Origin: Onchocerca volvulus | Lineage: Eukaryota; Nematoda; Chromadorea; Rhabditida; Onchocercidae | NCBI GenBank assembly: GCA_000499405.2 | Contig: HG738137.1 | Location: forward strand, 18,622,581-18,686,580 | DNA length: 64,000 nucleotides | Direction: 5' to 3' | Part shown: in pieces, positions 38,807 to 53,119 of the stretch | Layout of the letters: each line of letters opens with the position of its first letter | Position numbering within the stretch: position 1 is the stretch's first letter | Position numbers and translations under genes: made by a program | The notes under the pieces: generated by a model | Database searches by the model: none | The model's input: the letters and a program-made list of their open reading frames with translations, nothing else | Told to the model about the DNA's origin: nothing

Positions 38807-41800
38807 TCAAGAAAGGAATGTGACGAATGTTGTCGGAAATACACCTCTGCATAATGGATTATTTTCCAAATATCCTTCCTGAAAATTAGTGATTTGAATT
38901 AATATTAACATCACCAATCCATAAATTTTATGCTTAACACTACGCAATATGCGAGAGTGATAACAAAACTATAGCTCTGCTCATTTCTTAGATCAATAAG
39001 AGAGGTGAAAAAGTGTCTCATGTTAGCTCATTAATTATGAGTGGCATGAATGATTTGTTTTTAAAATAAATAATTAGGCGATAGATTTTGTTCTCTTAAT
39101 TTATCAGGTGATAAATCTCAGGAGGAATTTTAGATTACTGTTCAGTTTTAATTTCGAGACAAACTCTAAAAATAGAGATAATTTCTATTATTAAATGGTG
39201 CGTTCAATTCTATGAGGAAAATATAATTAGAAAAGTTACCATAATTAACTAAAGCAATTAAATATCTCAAAGTATATCAATAACTAGTTTTCCAACTCAT
39301 TTACTATTAAAAATGACTTCACTTTTCAGTAGAAACAGACTTACCATCCAGGTATCATTCTCACCAGTAATCTTTTCTTTCGTAATTACTATTATATCCC
39401 CTTGTCGAAATGATAATTCATCAGAATTATCAGCTTTGCAGTCATATAAAGCTCGACAACGTCGTATATAATCTCTCTAAAATTCTCCGTTTTTAATTTT
39501 ATTTACTGCCATCAAGATAAAGATGACAGAAATTAAAATGACAGTGCAAAAATTTAAACAGTTACTGATTGCTAAGAGGAATGATTATTCGAATATTGTC
39601 GACACATAACCTTTTACTCAAAATTCAATCACAGGATCAGAAGGATCTTTAACAGAATCTTACAAAATTGGAATGAGGAAATCAACTGCAATAACACTAA
39701 AAATAATAATTAGCCACATTACTGCTATATTATCTTTTTGTTTTACAATTGGATATCTGTTCAATAGATTAATTTCAGACTCTGCTTTACCACATAGAAG
39801 TGCGATATAAGATAACTCCTATAAATGAATATGACCATCAAAGGATATATGCCATAAAAATCATATTCAAGTAATTAATGTTATCTTCATTATTTTTTTT
39901 TTAAAATATTCGTTATCCTGCTAACCTGTTTGTTTTCCTTTGTGAGAGATGGAAAACGTCTTGGAGCTGGAATCGGTGGTTTTAGTTTGACACCGATTAA
40001 TGCTGGTGGTGCAGGTGCCGGTCGTGTTAACCGCGTGTTTTTCGACAAACGTCGGGGCATTTCCCGTTGTAAAACATTTCCTGTTAACGAATTCATCAGA
40101 CAAGAGCGAGCAAACTCATCACTTGACGTGAAATTTGAATGCGCCTGATCAAAAGACGATGAAGTTACCTTGACAAAATCTAAAATACAATGTTTTTAAA
40201 TAATCCCTAATTTGGACCCATAAGTGTAAGGTAAATCTGAATCAATTCAAGGATGCCATTTACATTTCTATTGCCTTTATAAAGTTCTATAATTGTATCT
40301 CCCATTAAGTTTGGAATTAATACTTTCATGATTTAGAATGTTGAAAGGAAAATTCAATCAACCGCATCTAAATTAAAATAATACCACAGTGATCAAGTAA
40401 TTCAAAAAAATGCTAATAATACTTTTGACCAAAACTGTTCGAAAACCAGAAATAAAAAAAAATATACTATTCTTGCCTTGATCATCTGAAGGATATGGAT
40501 TTCTTTCAGACGTTCCTCTCTCATTCTGTATTTCCGCTATATATTTCTGTTTATCAATTATTTCTTCTTTTCCAGGAGCGACTACATACACATTCATTTC
40601 CTGCACTTGATTATTCAAAGGAATAGGATCAAGACTTACTGAAGTAGTGATTGGGAATACTGTTTCCATAATTTTATCACTACCTGGAAAGGAAATAATT
40701 ATTTCTAACTTCTCAGCTTCCTTTTAATGTGTCATTCATCACTTGATTGATCTGAAATATCACTACGACATTGCAAACGCTTTTTTCACCCCGAATACAA
40801 GCAAAATTTCAAAACGTTAAATCGCCTGCAGCGTTTAATTCCATAAAAACTCAGCCGACTGATAATAGTGCTTTCTCAGCTTGCATGAAACTCGAAAAAT
40901 GAATGTTTCAATATATGTCAACATAGATCATCATTGCTTCGTACATCACAATAAGTTCTCAAAATTGAGATGTTGTATACATAAAACTATGTCAAAAATT
41001 CACCTTTAGTGGAACTGGATTGTGGAGCAAGATGTTCTGGGAGAGATTTAACCGTGCCCGAGCTATCGTTGAAGTCCTGAAATAAGTCTGCTTAGTTCAG
41101 AAATGAAATATCGTGAATAAATTACTTGAAATACGAGTATATCAAAGAATCGATCACGACCCATTGATAATAAGAGTATTCCTACTTCAGAATGATTCAC
41201 AGTTCGTGAGTATTCGCTAGTTGATCGAACATAACACTTCACCTTGTTTTGCATTGGTGCAGTCGAAATTGGTAATGTCGAAGAAGTCGAGAAAGATGGT
41301 AATACCTGTAAAGCAGAGATCACATTAAGAATAGGAGAAAATTCGGAATTCAATATAATAACTTCGGATGAATTTTGATAGCCACATCCAGCAATTTTTC
41401 GTGAAAAAAGTCATTGCATACTATCAAATAATAATCATCAGTGACACATATAATTTCTTGAACTACCAATTTTTAAAAATTTACTTGTGAATGATGATTA
41501 GGAAGTGCAGATACGCGTGCGGAAGTGACACTAGATGATGGTGTGGAGGTACAAAGAGGTACTTCGAATGCCAGTAAACCTCTTTCACCATCAGAGTCCA
41601 TGGAACTATTCGGTTGTGTATTCTTATGAGTACAAATTTCTGTAAAAAGCTAATTCAAATCACAAAAATATTATGAGTGTTAAAAAAGCAAAAGTAAAAT
41701 CCTTGAATCATAATGAAACCACAATTAATAACATTCACTGACTTTTTTCTTATATGAATTGAAAGAATCATAATATTTTATTCTAAGCGATAAAATGTCA

Positions 41801-44800
41801 CCTTATTTTTCTCATTAAAATTTGATCTTATTCTAAACCAAAAAAAAAGGAATTTGATATGTCCTTCGACAAATACAAATTCACATAATATTTTTTGCCA
41901 TCAAAAAGTGGATGAATTTATAAAGTGCATAACAAGCACAATGGAGATTCAAAATCGCTACATTTCAAATATTGTGATAAATTTGACTATAAAACCATAG
42001 AGAGCCATCAACTATGTCATTTAAATAAAAAGGGAGTGTATATCAAAACTTTAAAAAAAAAATCAAAATATAAGAATATAGTATGTAACCTAACGAAGGA
42101 GAGTCTGATGTGATAATTCGTACCATACTTTCTCCAATCGAAGAATGAGTATTTTCACTCTCAACAGAGATTTGTTTCTCTGAACGATTGCCTTCAGTGT
42201 CTTCCACAGATAAGGATGCTAAAAACATATAAAACATAAATATATTAAATTTCTTAGCCTTTCAATGCAGTGCGTTCAGCAATTCATAGCTACATATATG
42301 CATTCTGAGTAAGATATATCATAATTTCTCATCCGAATGATGGCTAGATTTTTATATTAAAACCAATCAAATTTCATTATCCAATAGTGATAGTAGTGTC
42401 TCCTTAGCTTACCTGAAAGGATTTTAAAAAATAAAAGAAATAGGGAATTGTGTTAACTTTAAAGTTTTTTTCTTTTTTTTCAAATTTTTCCTTTTGTTTT
42501 TCGCCTTTTTCTTGGATAATCGTATTTTCCTTTTCCGCGCTTTCCTTTTTTTCCCCAAGTTTATTATTTCAATCAATTTAAAAGCTTATTCCTTTAGGTA
42601 TTTTCGTAGCAATAAGTTATTTAACTTCGAGAGGCATTTCTGTTTATGTCTTGAAACAGTTAAACTGTTGCTATTCTCAGATCGTGATGAATCATTTTTT
42701 TTTTTTTTTTTTTGTAAATAAATGAATGATTTCTCACAAAATAAATTTAAAAATATATGAAATATTTTCTCTGTAAAAATTTTCTACATATCACCAAAAC
42801 ATTGCAACTCGAAAATTTGCCGAAGATTGAAATGGAAATTCAAGATTTTCGAAAAGCTTAATATTTCGAAGCAACAATCATGATGGAAAAAGAGATACAT
42901 TGTGGAACGGAGATAGTAGTACCATTTCGCATGAGAACATTAACAGGTTTCGATATAAAATTCTGAGAAGCAATTGAATCCGATGGAAGAGGTGGACAAG
43001 GAGAAACCGAAGATGATGATCGACTGAGCGAAGCTGTAAGGGTTACTTTTGAAATCCATAAAATAAGAATCTTTTTAATTTTTGTTTCGACTTCCATATT
43101 TATACTTCCTTTTGCATATTCATTTCCTCTAACGTAGCAAGATTAAGGATATAAATCATGAAGCTATCATAATGCTCAAGGACACTTCGGGTAATTCCTA
43201 TCCAATATTCCGCAAATGGATAAGGGTATATTTCATTTTTCAAAAAAATCAATCAAACGAATCGCCATCTATTTCAAAATGCATATTTTGAAAAGGTGAC
43301 GATTCACATCAGCTAGATTTGGTCACTTAACTAACACTACATTTTAAATTTGATAGTATAACAAGTAAAAGATTCGCAAAAATCATTAAAGAAAATGTAG
43401 GAAAGCCTTTTGCAATCGTTTTGGATAACACAGTCCTAACTGTGTCAATAATATGTGAAGCAACTCGAAATGAGGAAGGAAAATGTTTACCCACACAAAT
43501 TTTATAAATTCATTACACTCACCTGAATCTGGTGTTGAAACAAATAAAATTGGTGGAACAGTCACGTTTTGCGACTGCGTACTATCACCCGATTGTAGGG
43601 AACATAACTGAAAAAACCAAATTTTGGAATCCGCAAAATAATTTGCATAAAAATAAATTCTTAAGAAATCTAAAATATTGCGGTTTGAGAATGATGATAT
43701 TAAGATATAAGAAGTTCTTCATTAAAAACTGTAAATAAAAGATTAAAACGAAAGCAACAAAACCTACTTAACCAGCACTTGTTAGTTAATTCACAAGAAG
43801 AAAACACTGTAAATTTGAATAAATAACGAAATCGAATGAGATTACAACGAAATTCTTATTTCAACAACAATAGAATCCTCAGTCCAGCTGGCTTACTATT
43901 CATATATTTAAATTTCCCGTAGAAGTCGACTGAGTTTTTGCAGAAGTTCAGAAGTTCGCGAAAAAATCTTCCGCAGAAGTTTTGTGACAAGACTTTACTA
44001 GTTAAAACACTAGCAATAAATTAGTACCATTTCAGTTATTTTCTTTTGTTGAGCTTTCTCAGAACATGTAATAAGTGAATGCAAATGTATGCCATGAACG
44101 GTAGAGCTCAAAGAACGATAGCGTAATAAAATAGCCACCATATCGGCATTTCCATTGCGAATGCAATCCATCATTATTGCTTCCATATCAGAAATCTCAA
44201 TTCTGAAGAAATAATTTAAAAATAAAACTGTCTAAGTAATATGCTACACAAATCACATGATTTACATGAATTAATTTTTCCTCTTTTGAATTATTCTTGA
44301 CAGGCATAAATTTATAAATTCAAGCCAGAATTTGATAAGAAAAAGAAATACCTTAGCTGTATGACCAGATCTGCAAGAAGCAATGATAACGAAACTCCAC
44401 TTAAAACCATTTGATGAAACGGTCCATTTCGTAAAAATGGTTTTTTCGTTAAATTTGGACTAAGCAATGCTCTGAAATATATTCAAATATCTTCAAAGAT
44501 AATTTGCTACATAGTGAATATATTTTTTTTACAATGAAAATTAAGAATGAATAAAATGATAGCTACCTGTATGCACTCTCAAAGTCGCGATCATTAAATG
44601 CTTCAGTTAAAGATGCATCGGGATCATCAAGTTTCTGTACGAAAGCACGATCACGATATTTCATTTGAATAAAACGTTGACGATCAAATCTGAAAAGCAC
44701 TCAAACTTCATTCTAATTTCACTACATCTATGCTAAAACCAAAAATCGGATTTGCAGATTATATTAGAGAAAAATTATTAATTCACAATTGTTAATGAAT

Positions 44801-47800
44801 TCATTTATTTATCAAACAAATTAATAAATAATGATATATATCCCAAACAACGATGGCTAACAAGCAGTATGATAGTATCAACTGCATAAAATATAATAAT
44901 GCTGAACATGCCTTGTACATCCTGGAATTGGCTTCCATGTTGCACATTTGGCTGCGTCATACTCGAATAAACGATTGATCATAATGTTACCAGATGAAAG
45001 TGGTACCTCAAATAACATGAAGATAATTAATCGAAATTGATAAAACCTGTCTTCTTCGAAATGAGAATCTTGGTTAATTAAAAAAAAAAAAAAAAAACTG
45101 ATTCTTCCAGCTTTTTGGCTTTGTAGTAAAACAAGGCAAATCTGATCAAACAAATATATTAATTTCATTTAAAAGTATAACTTCAAGAAATTTCTTCAAA
45201 AGTTTTCGTTTCTAGGATCCAATTCAAGATGAAACTTACAAAAAACTCAAGTGGCGATATAACATCCAAATTCAGTGATTGTATCCTACTTACATGGACA
45301 CCCAATTCACGATGTACACCACTACAAGCGATACACACTAGAGCACCAATATTTGATAACCATTGCACATCTGAAAATTCCGTAACTGATTTTGCTTTTT
45401 CTCCAATGTATAAAATCAAAACAATTTTTTTTTAATTATTGACAAAAACCTCAACTTGTCCGAAGACCAGAAAATCATTCTATGCTATATCTAAATTCGG
45501 TTATAGTAAACAACAAACCTTCTTTTGACGAGCAATCAGCACATATATTGTTACCAGGAAGCTGCCGCACTTTCGCAATACACATTTTTCTTTGGTACAG
45601 TTCTGAAATGGTACCACTAGTATCGCCTTCATTTCCTTGAGGTGTTTCAGCTGATAGCATTTTCGTTTTAACTCTTGTTATTTCTCGTTTTAATGCAAGC
45701 ATCCATCTACAATTATTGATATGATTTTTATTTTGATTTCACTTTAATGGAAGCTAATCAAATTAATAATAAAAACTTTGATTTCCGAAAATTCGATTTA
45801 GTCCTATACCTCTTCGCATCAGTTTCTGAATCGGCTTGCAGATGATATGTCCTCTCACGACAATACAAATCAAAAGATTTCGGATCATCAACCGATGGTT
45901 TACAGTCCGACACAAGTAGACTCAGCTTTGTTGGTGGTATAGATTCCTTAAAAAATACAACAATGATATTATATATGTTTGAATGCACTTCTTTTACTCT
46001 ATCACAAATAGTCTCCGATATTCACTTTATTTAGTGTTACATTATCTTGTGATATCAAAATATCTGAACTAAAAAATTAATGGAAATTCGCGAGCCTAAC
46101 AAGATAAGAAATTTTTTTAGAAAAATTGAAACTGAAAAAAAATGAAAGAATGAAAAAAAAAAAAAAAAAACTACATCAGAATGTGAAAGCCAGAAGTGCC
46201 CATCCTCAATACGGCAACGACGCTTTTGCCATTGTTTATGCAACTTCTTGTTACTTTTCTTGTACAAATAACCAGACTGAGTGAAATCAAGATCAGGAAA
46301 GAATGCTGTACTTGTGGCCAATTCACTTAATGAATCATTATCCATTAAAAGTGCATTATTAGCATTGATTAAATTAATACCGGACAGACGGCTACCAATA
46401 TTCAATGAATCACGCCCCGACGATCGACGTCCTGCAGATAATATCATGAATGCAATTGTTTATACTGCGAAAACAAATATAAAATGACAAAACTCGTTTG
46501 CAGGTGTCAGGAAAAAACAACTCTTTAAAAATAGAAAAAAAAAAACCTTTTCTAAATAACATGAAACAGAATCTAAAACTGTATCAACAAAAGTATTCCT
46601 ATAAAAAACAAAGTGTTTATATGTCAAAATAATCTCAAATCTTTTTCACATTCACTTCATTTACCTGAGGTGCAACGTGCAAATTCACTATTCGCTTCCA
46701 ACTGGTTTCTTAAATCCCAAAGTGTATTACGCTGGGCACATCGATTTGCATTTCGTGTCATCATTCGCTCCTCCAACTTAGTCATATCCTGTCGGAAATC
46801 CTCATTTGCCCTCACTCGATTCATGTAATAGCTAGAAGTGAAGCTGTGATATGGATTATGTAACTTAATTTGAAGATCAGAACAAAATCAAATGATCAAG
46901 ATCTCTCGAGGATTGATAAGCATAATATGTAACTGAGATACTGCTCTCAATCTTACACAATTAAATCAGCTGATTTATCCAGAGACTTATTATATAGCAT
47001 GACTCAAACTTAACATGTGGCATATAAAAATCAAATGAAAATGTAACTTACGAGTTTTGATTGCGAACAAGTTCCATAAAATGTCGTAACAACTGCGGAC
47101 CTCGGCGATCTTCTATCGTGTCAACAGACATTAGGAACTAAATTTCATTATTTGGTATAGATTTCAAATGATGATTTAAACAAATATAATTATTTGAATA
47201 ACAAATTTTCACTATCTTACAATAAGAAATGGTACATCTGGAACGATATCTAATTTCATATTTCATGAAAGCAAAGAATAAGTTTTCAATGAAGCACCAC
47301 TATTTTAAAAAAGATGCAACTGTAGGGATTTAAATTTCATTTTATCTTCTTAAATTCGATTTCAATAAAGTTAATCCAACAAAATCGAAATAATTCACTG
47401 AAAGACAAGAATGAATTCTCGAAACTAACTTTGCACAACTCATATTGTACCATAAGTCTTTCTCGTGTCAACTGTTCCGCCAGCTCACCATGGCCCAACT
47501 GACTTCTGGTATAACCAGCATGCTGTAAAATGATAATTTTTTGAAAAAACACAAATATAAAAAAAGTAGAAAATAAAAAAGAGAGAATACAAAGTGTTAT
47601 GATCAAAATATAACATATCACAAATGTCCCTAACACGACAATCCGATTATATGGAAATGAAGATAATCATGCAAGCATCATTATGCATAGTAAAAAGTTT
47701 ATCAAGTAAAGATCTACTGCAAACCCTTTTGTTATTCAATAAAGCCAACTTTTGCATGTTTTCTTGCATCAGCTTCAGCTTTCATATATTTATTTTCATA

Positions 47801-49035
47801 ATCACGACATGATCGTTCCACTCCTCGATTGCGAATTTCACGTGCGATTTCCACTAATGTTACGAATGGATTCACAATATTGCTTTGCCAGTTTCGCATT
47901 TGTAAATTCGTCAAATCAGCTTCATCCTTTAAATATCAAAATTAATTCCCCATGAACCGAATCCACTCGAAATTTCAAAGCAAAATAAATAATAAACTTA
48001 TGAAATTTCATGCATTTCATAGCAGAAATTATTGGAAAACTAACTACACGAAAAAGTATTGGGATATTACCAATATTTAAAAAAAAAAATATTCATGAAC
48101 TGCTAAAGATATTGCGCGAAGAATAACTTTATTAGAAAGATTCTAAATCGGAAACATAAAAATTATACTTTAATATGGCACTCCATTTTCATGAGTATAA
48201 CAGCCACATCAGATTCATACTGCGATTCCGATCTGGAAGTCCACTTGGTCGCGATCTTAAAGAAAGTTAACATTTCAAATGTTTATTGCAGATTTCGAGG
48301 TCTAAATATTCCATTTTATACATCAGTTCATTAACTTTCAAGTAACAGTATATGAATGCACCTCTTTAGCAGCTTGTCCAAAAGCGAGAAATTGCCTTGT
48401 AAGGATCACTAAGGTATCTTCAACTTCTTTTGCAACTTTACGCAGCCGTTCAAAATCCACTGCATAACCGTCAGCTTCTTCCACAATTTGCTGTGCCTAA
48501 AAAACTTGAAAGATTTGTACGAATTAAAATTTCTGAAAACTTTTCTTTTAATGAACAGATCCTCGCTTCAATAATACATTTATTATTCTTGAAGCAGAGA
48601 TTAAATCTAACACCAAATATGACAAGTATAGAGACATTCATACACCTATATTTCCAGCTTATTTTTTATTTAATGAGGTTATGTGCACAATTAGTAATAA
48701 TTCAGTTTGTGATTTCTAATTAGCCTATTGAAAATTTCGTAACAATTGAAAATGTTGAAACATTTAAAATTTAACTAAATTTAAGTACGAGTAATTAAAT
48801 CTCATTGAAATATAAATAAAAGAGAATTTGAAGAAAAAATTTTTTTTTCTTCTCCAAACTAAGACATACACAATATGGAGTGACATAAAAATAACTGAAT
48901 ACATACCTCAGCACGATATTCGACAATACGATTCCCAAAATTGGATGTTACGGGACTATCTAAATCGGCTTTCACAGAAGTCGTGAACGAGCTTAACATA
49001 GCTCCATAGCTTCCTTCACTTTCGTTTGTAATCAT
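38807..49035 (-). CDS. asap-1: ASAP-type Arf GTPase-activating protein (BAR-PH-ArfGAP-ANK-SH3)
   Basis: Arf GAP that couples membrane curvature to Arf-GTP hydrolysis at the cell periphery. 25 exons: 49035-48907, 48496-48362, 48255-48169, 47926-47750, 47522-47430, 47137-47052, 46831-46665, 46431-46175, 45946-45810, 45706-45519, 45370-45240, 45006-44912, 44689-44567, 44471-44352, 44202-44028, 43607-43523, 43033-42923, 42218-42090, 41639-41485, 41305-41243, 41076-41004, 40683-40477, 40179-39926, 39476-39345, 38878-38807. All phases close, giving 1,126 residues, close to human ASAP1. Order: BAR (1-290); PH with [20 protein letters not shown]; ArfGAP with C4 zinc finger CADC-x16-CIAC and arginine finger [16 protein letters not shown]; weak ankyrin region; low-complexity tail with [11 protein letters not shown] and [10 protein letters not shown]-terminal SH3 ([16 protein letters not shown]...[12 protein letters not shown]). 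The SH3 separates it from ACAP. Introns after 44912 and 40477 use GC donors. Confidence 0.95.
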
Positions 49036-51766
49036 TTTATCCTCACTTCATTTTTGAACGGATTACTTGAAAGATAACCTGATGATATCCAATTATATAA
49101 AAGATTTAATTGTCAGAATTTGATCACCGGCTTCTCTCAAAATATAACAGGGATAATGAACTCAGATGCTAACTTCGATGAATTCTTATATTAACTTATT
49201 ATTAATGAAATGTGTCTAATATTAAAGATGAGAATGGCATACTTTATGCAATTGATCTATGAAATTAATAACGAGAATTAGATTAAAAATCAGTAAGTTA
49301 ATATAACAAACCTTGAAAACAGTTTTAAAACCGAAATGTAGCAACGCAGCAACATTATTCTGGCATCAAACTATACTTGATGACTAACCCTACCCATCAT
49401 TTCGGCAAAATAATGCTAATTTAGTCAATACTTAATCCAGAGCAATCTGAAAGCACAGCAGGAATCCGTCATCTGTTAAAATACGATATTATCAACATAA
49501 TAATTTTTTCTTTTCAGTAACGTCCTCTGCTTTACTCAGATTTAACTTTCTTGAAAAAAACCTTCCAAAACAGTTTAATACCTCGCATAACTTTTTATTC
49601 AGGATATCTCATTTTAACAGATAACCAATGAAAATCTGAGTGCTCAGTTGAATAACTGAATTAACTGACGTGACATTGTGTCAAATTGTCTTAAATTGGT
49701 ACGCTACTATTTAATTGAATTGGACTACATCGACAAGATTTAGAGTCGACAGATCATCCCGTGATAAAACTTTACACAAATCAACTACTATAATATCAGT
49801 TTTTGATAACCATTCGAATTAGATTGAGTCTAGCCTGGGTTTCATCAAAATATAAAGCCTAGAAAAGTTAAGATTCACCAACTACAGCAATCTGGAATAT
49901 CCATTGTTTGCAACAGGTAAAGCATTAATTGTTGCAAACAATATTTGCACCATAATTACTTACATATTTAAATTAAACAATAATGTTAATAGGAAAAATG
50001 GCATGAAATCCAAAAGAATGGAAACTTCGCGATTTATTTTAGTATCGATGTATTTTGATAACTGAAGATTTCTCTGTTGCTATTCCCTTCAAAATGATTA
50101 ACATTTATCTTCTTCCCTCTTTGATCTTAGGACTTTCCCTCTTAGTTTTTAATTTGATATTCATAGGAGAGAAGAGAAGGGTAGACTATTATCGCAGATA
50201 AATCAGAAATTAATATGTGGACATCCAGAAAGGAGGAAATAATGTTTTCAGTTATGGTTATGGTTTAGGTTACCGGTTTCCGGCCCAATCTGGCTTCTAA
50301 TTGAGAGATAATTGGACTTTATTATTCAACAAAATAAATGAGAAACTTTGAAAGACCAATTTTCTAAGCTGAAATACAAGCCAAACAAAGACAACTATAG
50401 AGGTGTAGTGGAGGCCAACACCATCCGAAAATGTTTAATTTGAATAGCTGGTCTATCTTGTGCTCTCAGCATCCTAAAAGTTTTCCAGAAGACGAAGGAG
50501 CATCATCTATGTACTCCCAAAAATTTTTAATTTTAAAAACAAAAAAGAAGATTGACAAATCTATCTGATGACTCATGCATCTTAAACTAAGTGATTCATC
50601 ATGTCCAGTGCTGCTATATATCATTTATAAAAAATTTAAAAAGTAGCATGTACTTTATAAAAGAGAACTTTCAAATGATGTAATGGAAAGATTAAAGATT
50701 ATGGATATAGGAAGGATCAATAATAATTGGATCTTCAATATCTGAAATATTTCAAAATTTGGGTAATAGGTAATCTCTCCGAACATAGTCTTTAATTTAG
50801 TGAATAATTCTATTGTAAAATGGACGAATTGATCATCGTTAGAGATGAGATATGATGATATCGTTGATAAATAGGCAGCGTGATAGCGCAACAATGTTTG
50901 CACCTGCCTTTTGCAGCACAATCATGCTGTCACTGTGATACGCATTATTCATCGCATTTTTTTTCATTTTCAGAATGTAAATCTTTCAAAAGGGATCAAT
51001 TATTTGTAAGTTAAGTTAATTAACCTGTAGTTATAAATTTTATCTGTAAATTATAAGTTAAGTTATCCCTAAAGTTACATCAAATTAGGTATTAATGAGG
51101 AGAACTAATTTATAATTCTTGGAAGTCTTCATGGTATTATTTTAAATGATACTTCCCATCACGAATCATCTTTTCCAATACTCCTAAATTCTAGAATTCC
51201 TGACTGGATCAATAATTTTCATTTCGCACTATCTACAGGATTTAGAAAATGTGTATTCCATTTTCATTTTATCAGTCGAAAGAAAAACTACATGACAGAG
51301 ATATTGGATTAGATTATCCGAAGAAGACTGTTATTTTCTTCGCTCAATAATCGCCAAATCTAAACATTTATTGGAAGCTATCCAATCGCAAAAGACATAA
51401 AATGTAAGTGACAGCGAATAAATTAACGTGTATCACATAATAGGAAAGATATGTTATTTTAAAAAAGTAGTCAAATCACGCGATCAATAATGAAGTGCCG
51501 TGATACACTGCATAACTTCATTTTCATTGAAAATTCCATACTGGAACATTGGGGTTTATCAAACTCTTCTCGTTTCTTATATTTGTTTTTTTATGTTTGT
51601 GTTTCAAAGTTACGATGTTTTTTCCCATTGTAAAAACTTTTAAATTACGTATTATTTATATTGAAGTACGCGACCTTGCACAATGATTCATCAAAAAATG
51701 CCGTATGATATCAATTAGCTCATCTGATAAGCGTTATGTGGTAATGTGGATGTGTTGATACCATGT

Positions 51767-51896
51767 CATGTGACTGAAGTGTTGGTAACAATGCTATGTG
51801 ACGGAAGTATTGATCTGTTTCATGTGACGAAAATACTGGTATTATGTCATGAAAATGACCACGTCATATAACGAAAATACTGATATCAAATACCAC
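51767..51896. repeat. Degenerate 27-base minisatellite
   Basis: Successive units begin CATGTGACTGAAGTGTTGG, CTATGTGACGGAAGTATTG, CATGTGACGAAAATACTGG and, after a partial unit, CATATAACGAAAATACTGA. The spacing is 27 bases for the first three. Earlier, more diverged units may reach back to about 51735. Confidence 0.7.
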
Positions 51897-53077
51897 GAAA
51901 AATTAGTATTAACACTATGCATGGTCGTATTAAAGTACTAAGAATATTGATTTTCTAGTAAAGTAAACATAAAATGACCAAAGGGAAGCTTATTCAATAA
52001 ATAAATTTGTGTAATTGGAGACAGAGTGTGGGATAGCAAAGAATTGAAGCTATTTGAATAGGTAAATTGATTAGAGCACAAGCAATGCGGCATAAATTAA
52101 AGGATTTATGCTTAATTATTTATCCATGGCTTCTAGATGGAAATCAAAAATGCAATTCATTGAATAATGCTATTTATCAGATTCTATTAAAATATTACCC
52201 TTAGAATAAAATAATTCGCTACCTGAATAATATAATCAAATTGGAAAGTAAGGAAATAAAATTCAGAATCAAAGCCAAAAATTCCAATTTCTAGCACGAA
52301 TTATTAAAGCAGGTGATTTATTCTCATCATCTTGACTCACGACTGAATTGCTAAGGCTAATAAATAAAATGAATTAATAAATAATTAAAGTAGAGCAAGT
52401 AAAGTTGATGAAAAAAAAAATCAGTTCTAGCAAGTTTTCATATGCATATATTGAATAATTATCTAATGTTAAAATCGAAAGCGAGAAAAGAAGCACACAT
52501 GTGGAAAATGTTCCACACATCATTAACAATCATTGCAAATTATTTGCCCATATTTCAACCACTCAAAAGAATCGCCCAAAGTCTTCATCTTTTTTATTGA
52601 TCATAATAATAGAATGTGATGACTCATCGAAGTATTGACGAAGCCATAATTAATTTATGAAAGATATGTGAACTTTTTGCAGTTCAATAAATCACTCTGA
52701 CTGATGTTTCATGACAAACACATCATTCTTACAATAGAAATTTAAGTTCCAATTTCTTCATCATATTAGAACTTCACAATGTTTTAAGAAATTCTCTTCG
52801 ATGAATCATGTTCCTAGAAATCCGTACAAACTTCCCCAGAAAAAAAAAAAAAAAAAGAAAAAAACAAAAAGATGGAAATTTTTCAAGGGAAAGTAAATTT
52901 TAAGTAAATTAGCTCATAAACTATGTTCCCAGTTATGTAGTAGTAATCAAGATAACGATCGCATGAATTGAAATAACGTGCCACGACACCATTAAATTGT
53001 GTTATACATGACAAATGAGCATAACATCCCTTACTGTTGAGAATGCAAAATCGTTTACAATATCAACAATGTTACAT

Positions 53078-53119
53078 GTCGCAAGTGACAAAGCCATGAC
53101 ATTGCAAGTCGCAAGTGAC
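53078..53119. repeat. Short 30-base tandem repeat
   Basis: GTCGCAAGTGAC occurs at 53078-53089 and 53108-53119, with similar sequence (AAAG/GAAG) following each copy. Confidence 0.6.

Noticed and set aside
39930..40148. 72-codon plus-strand open frame with glycine-rich sequence
   Set aside because: It is the antisense shadow of the proline-rich ASAP exon at 40179-39926.
46281..46487. Plus-strand open frame
   Set aside because: Antisense to the PH-domain exon of ASAP (46431-46175).
50221..50290. TTATGGTTATGGTTTAGGTTACC stretch resembling telomere repeats
   Set aside because: Only two loose units, none matching TTAGGC; not a telomeric tract.
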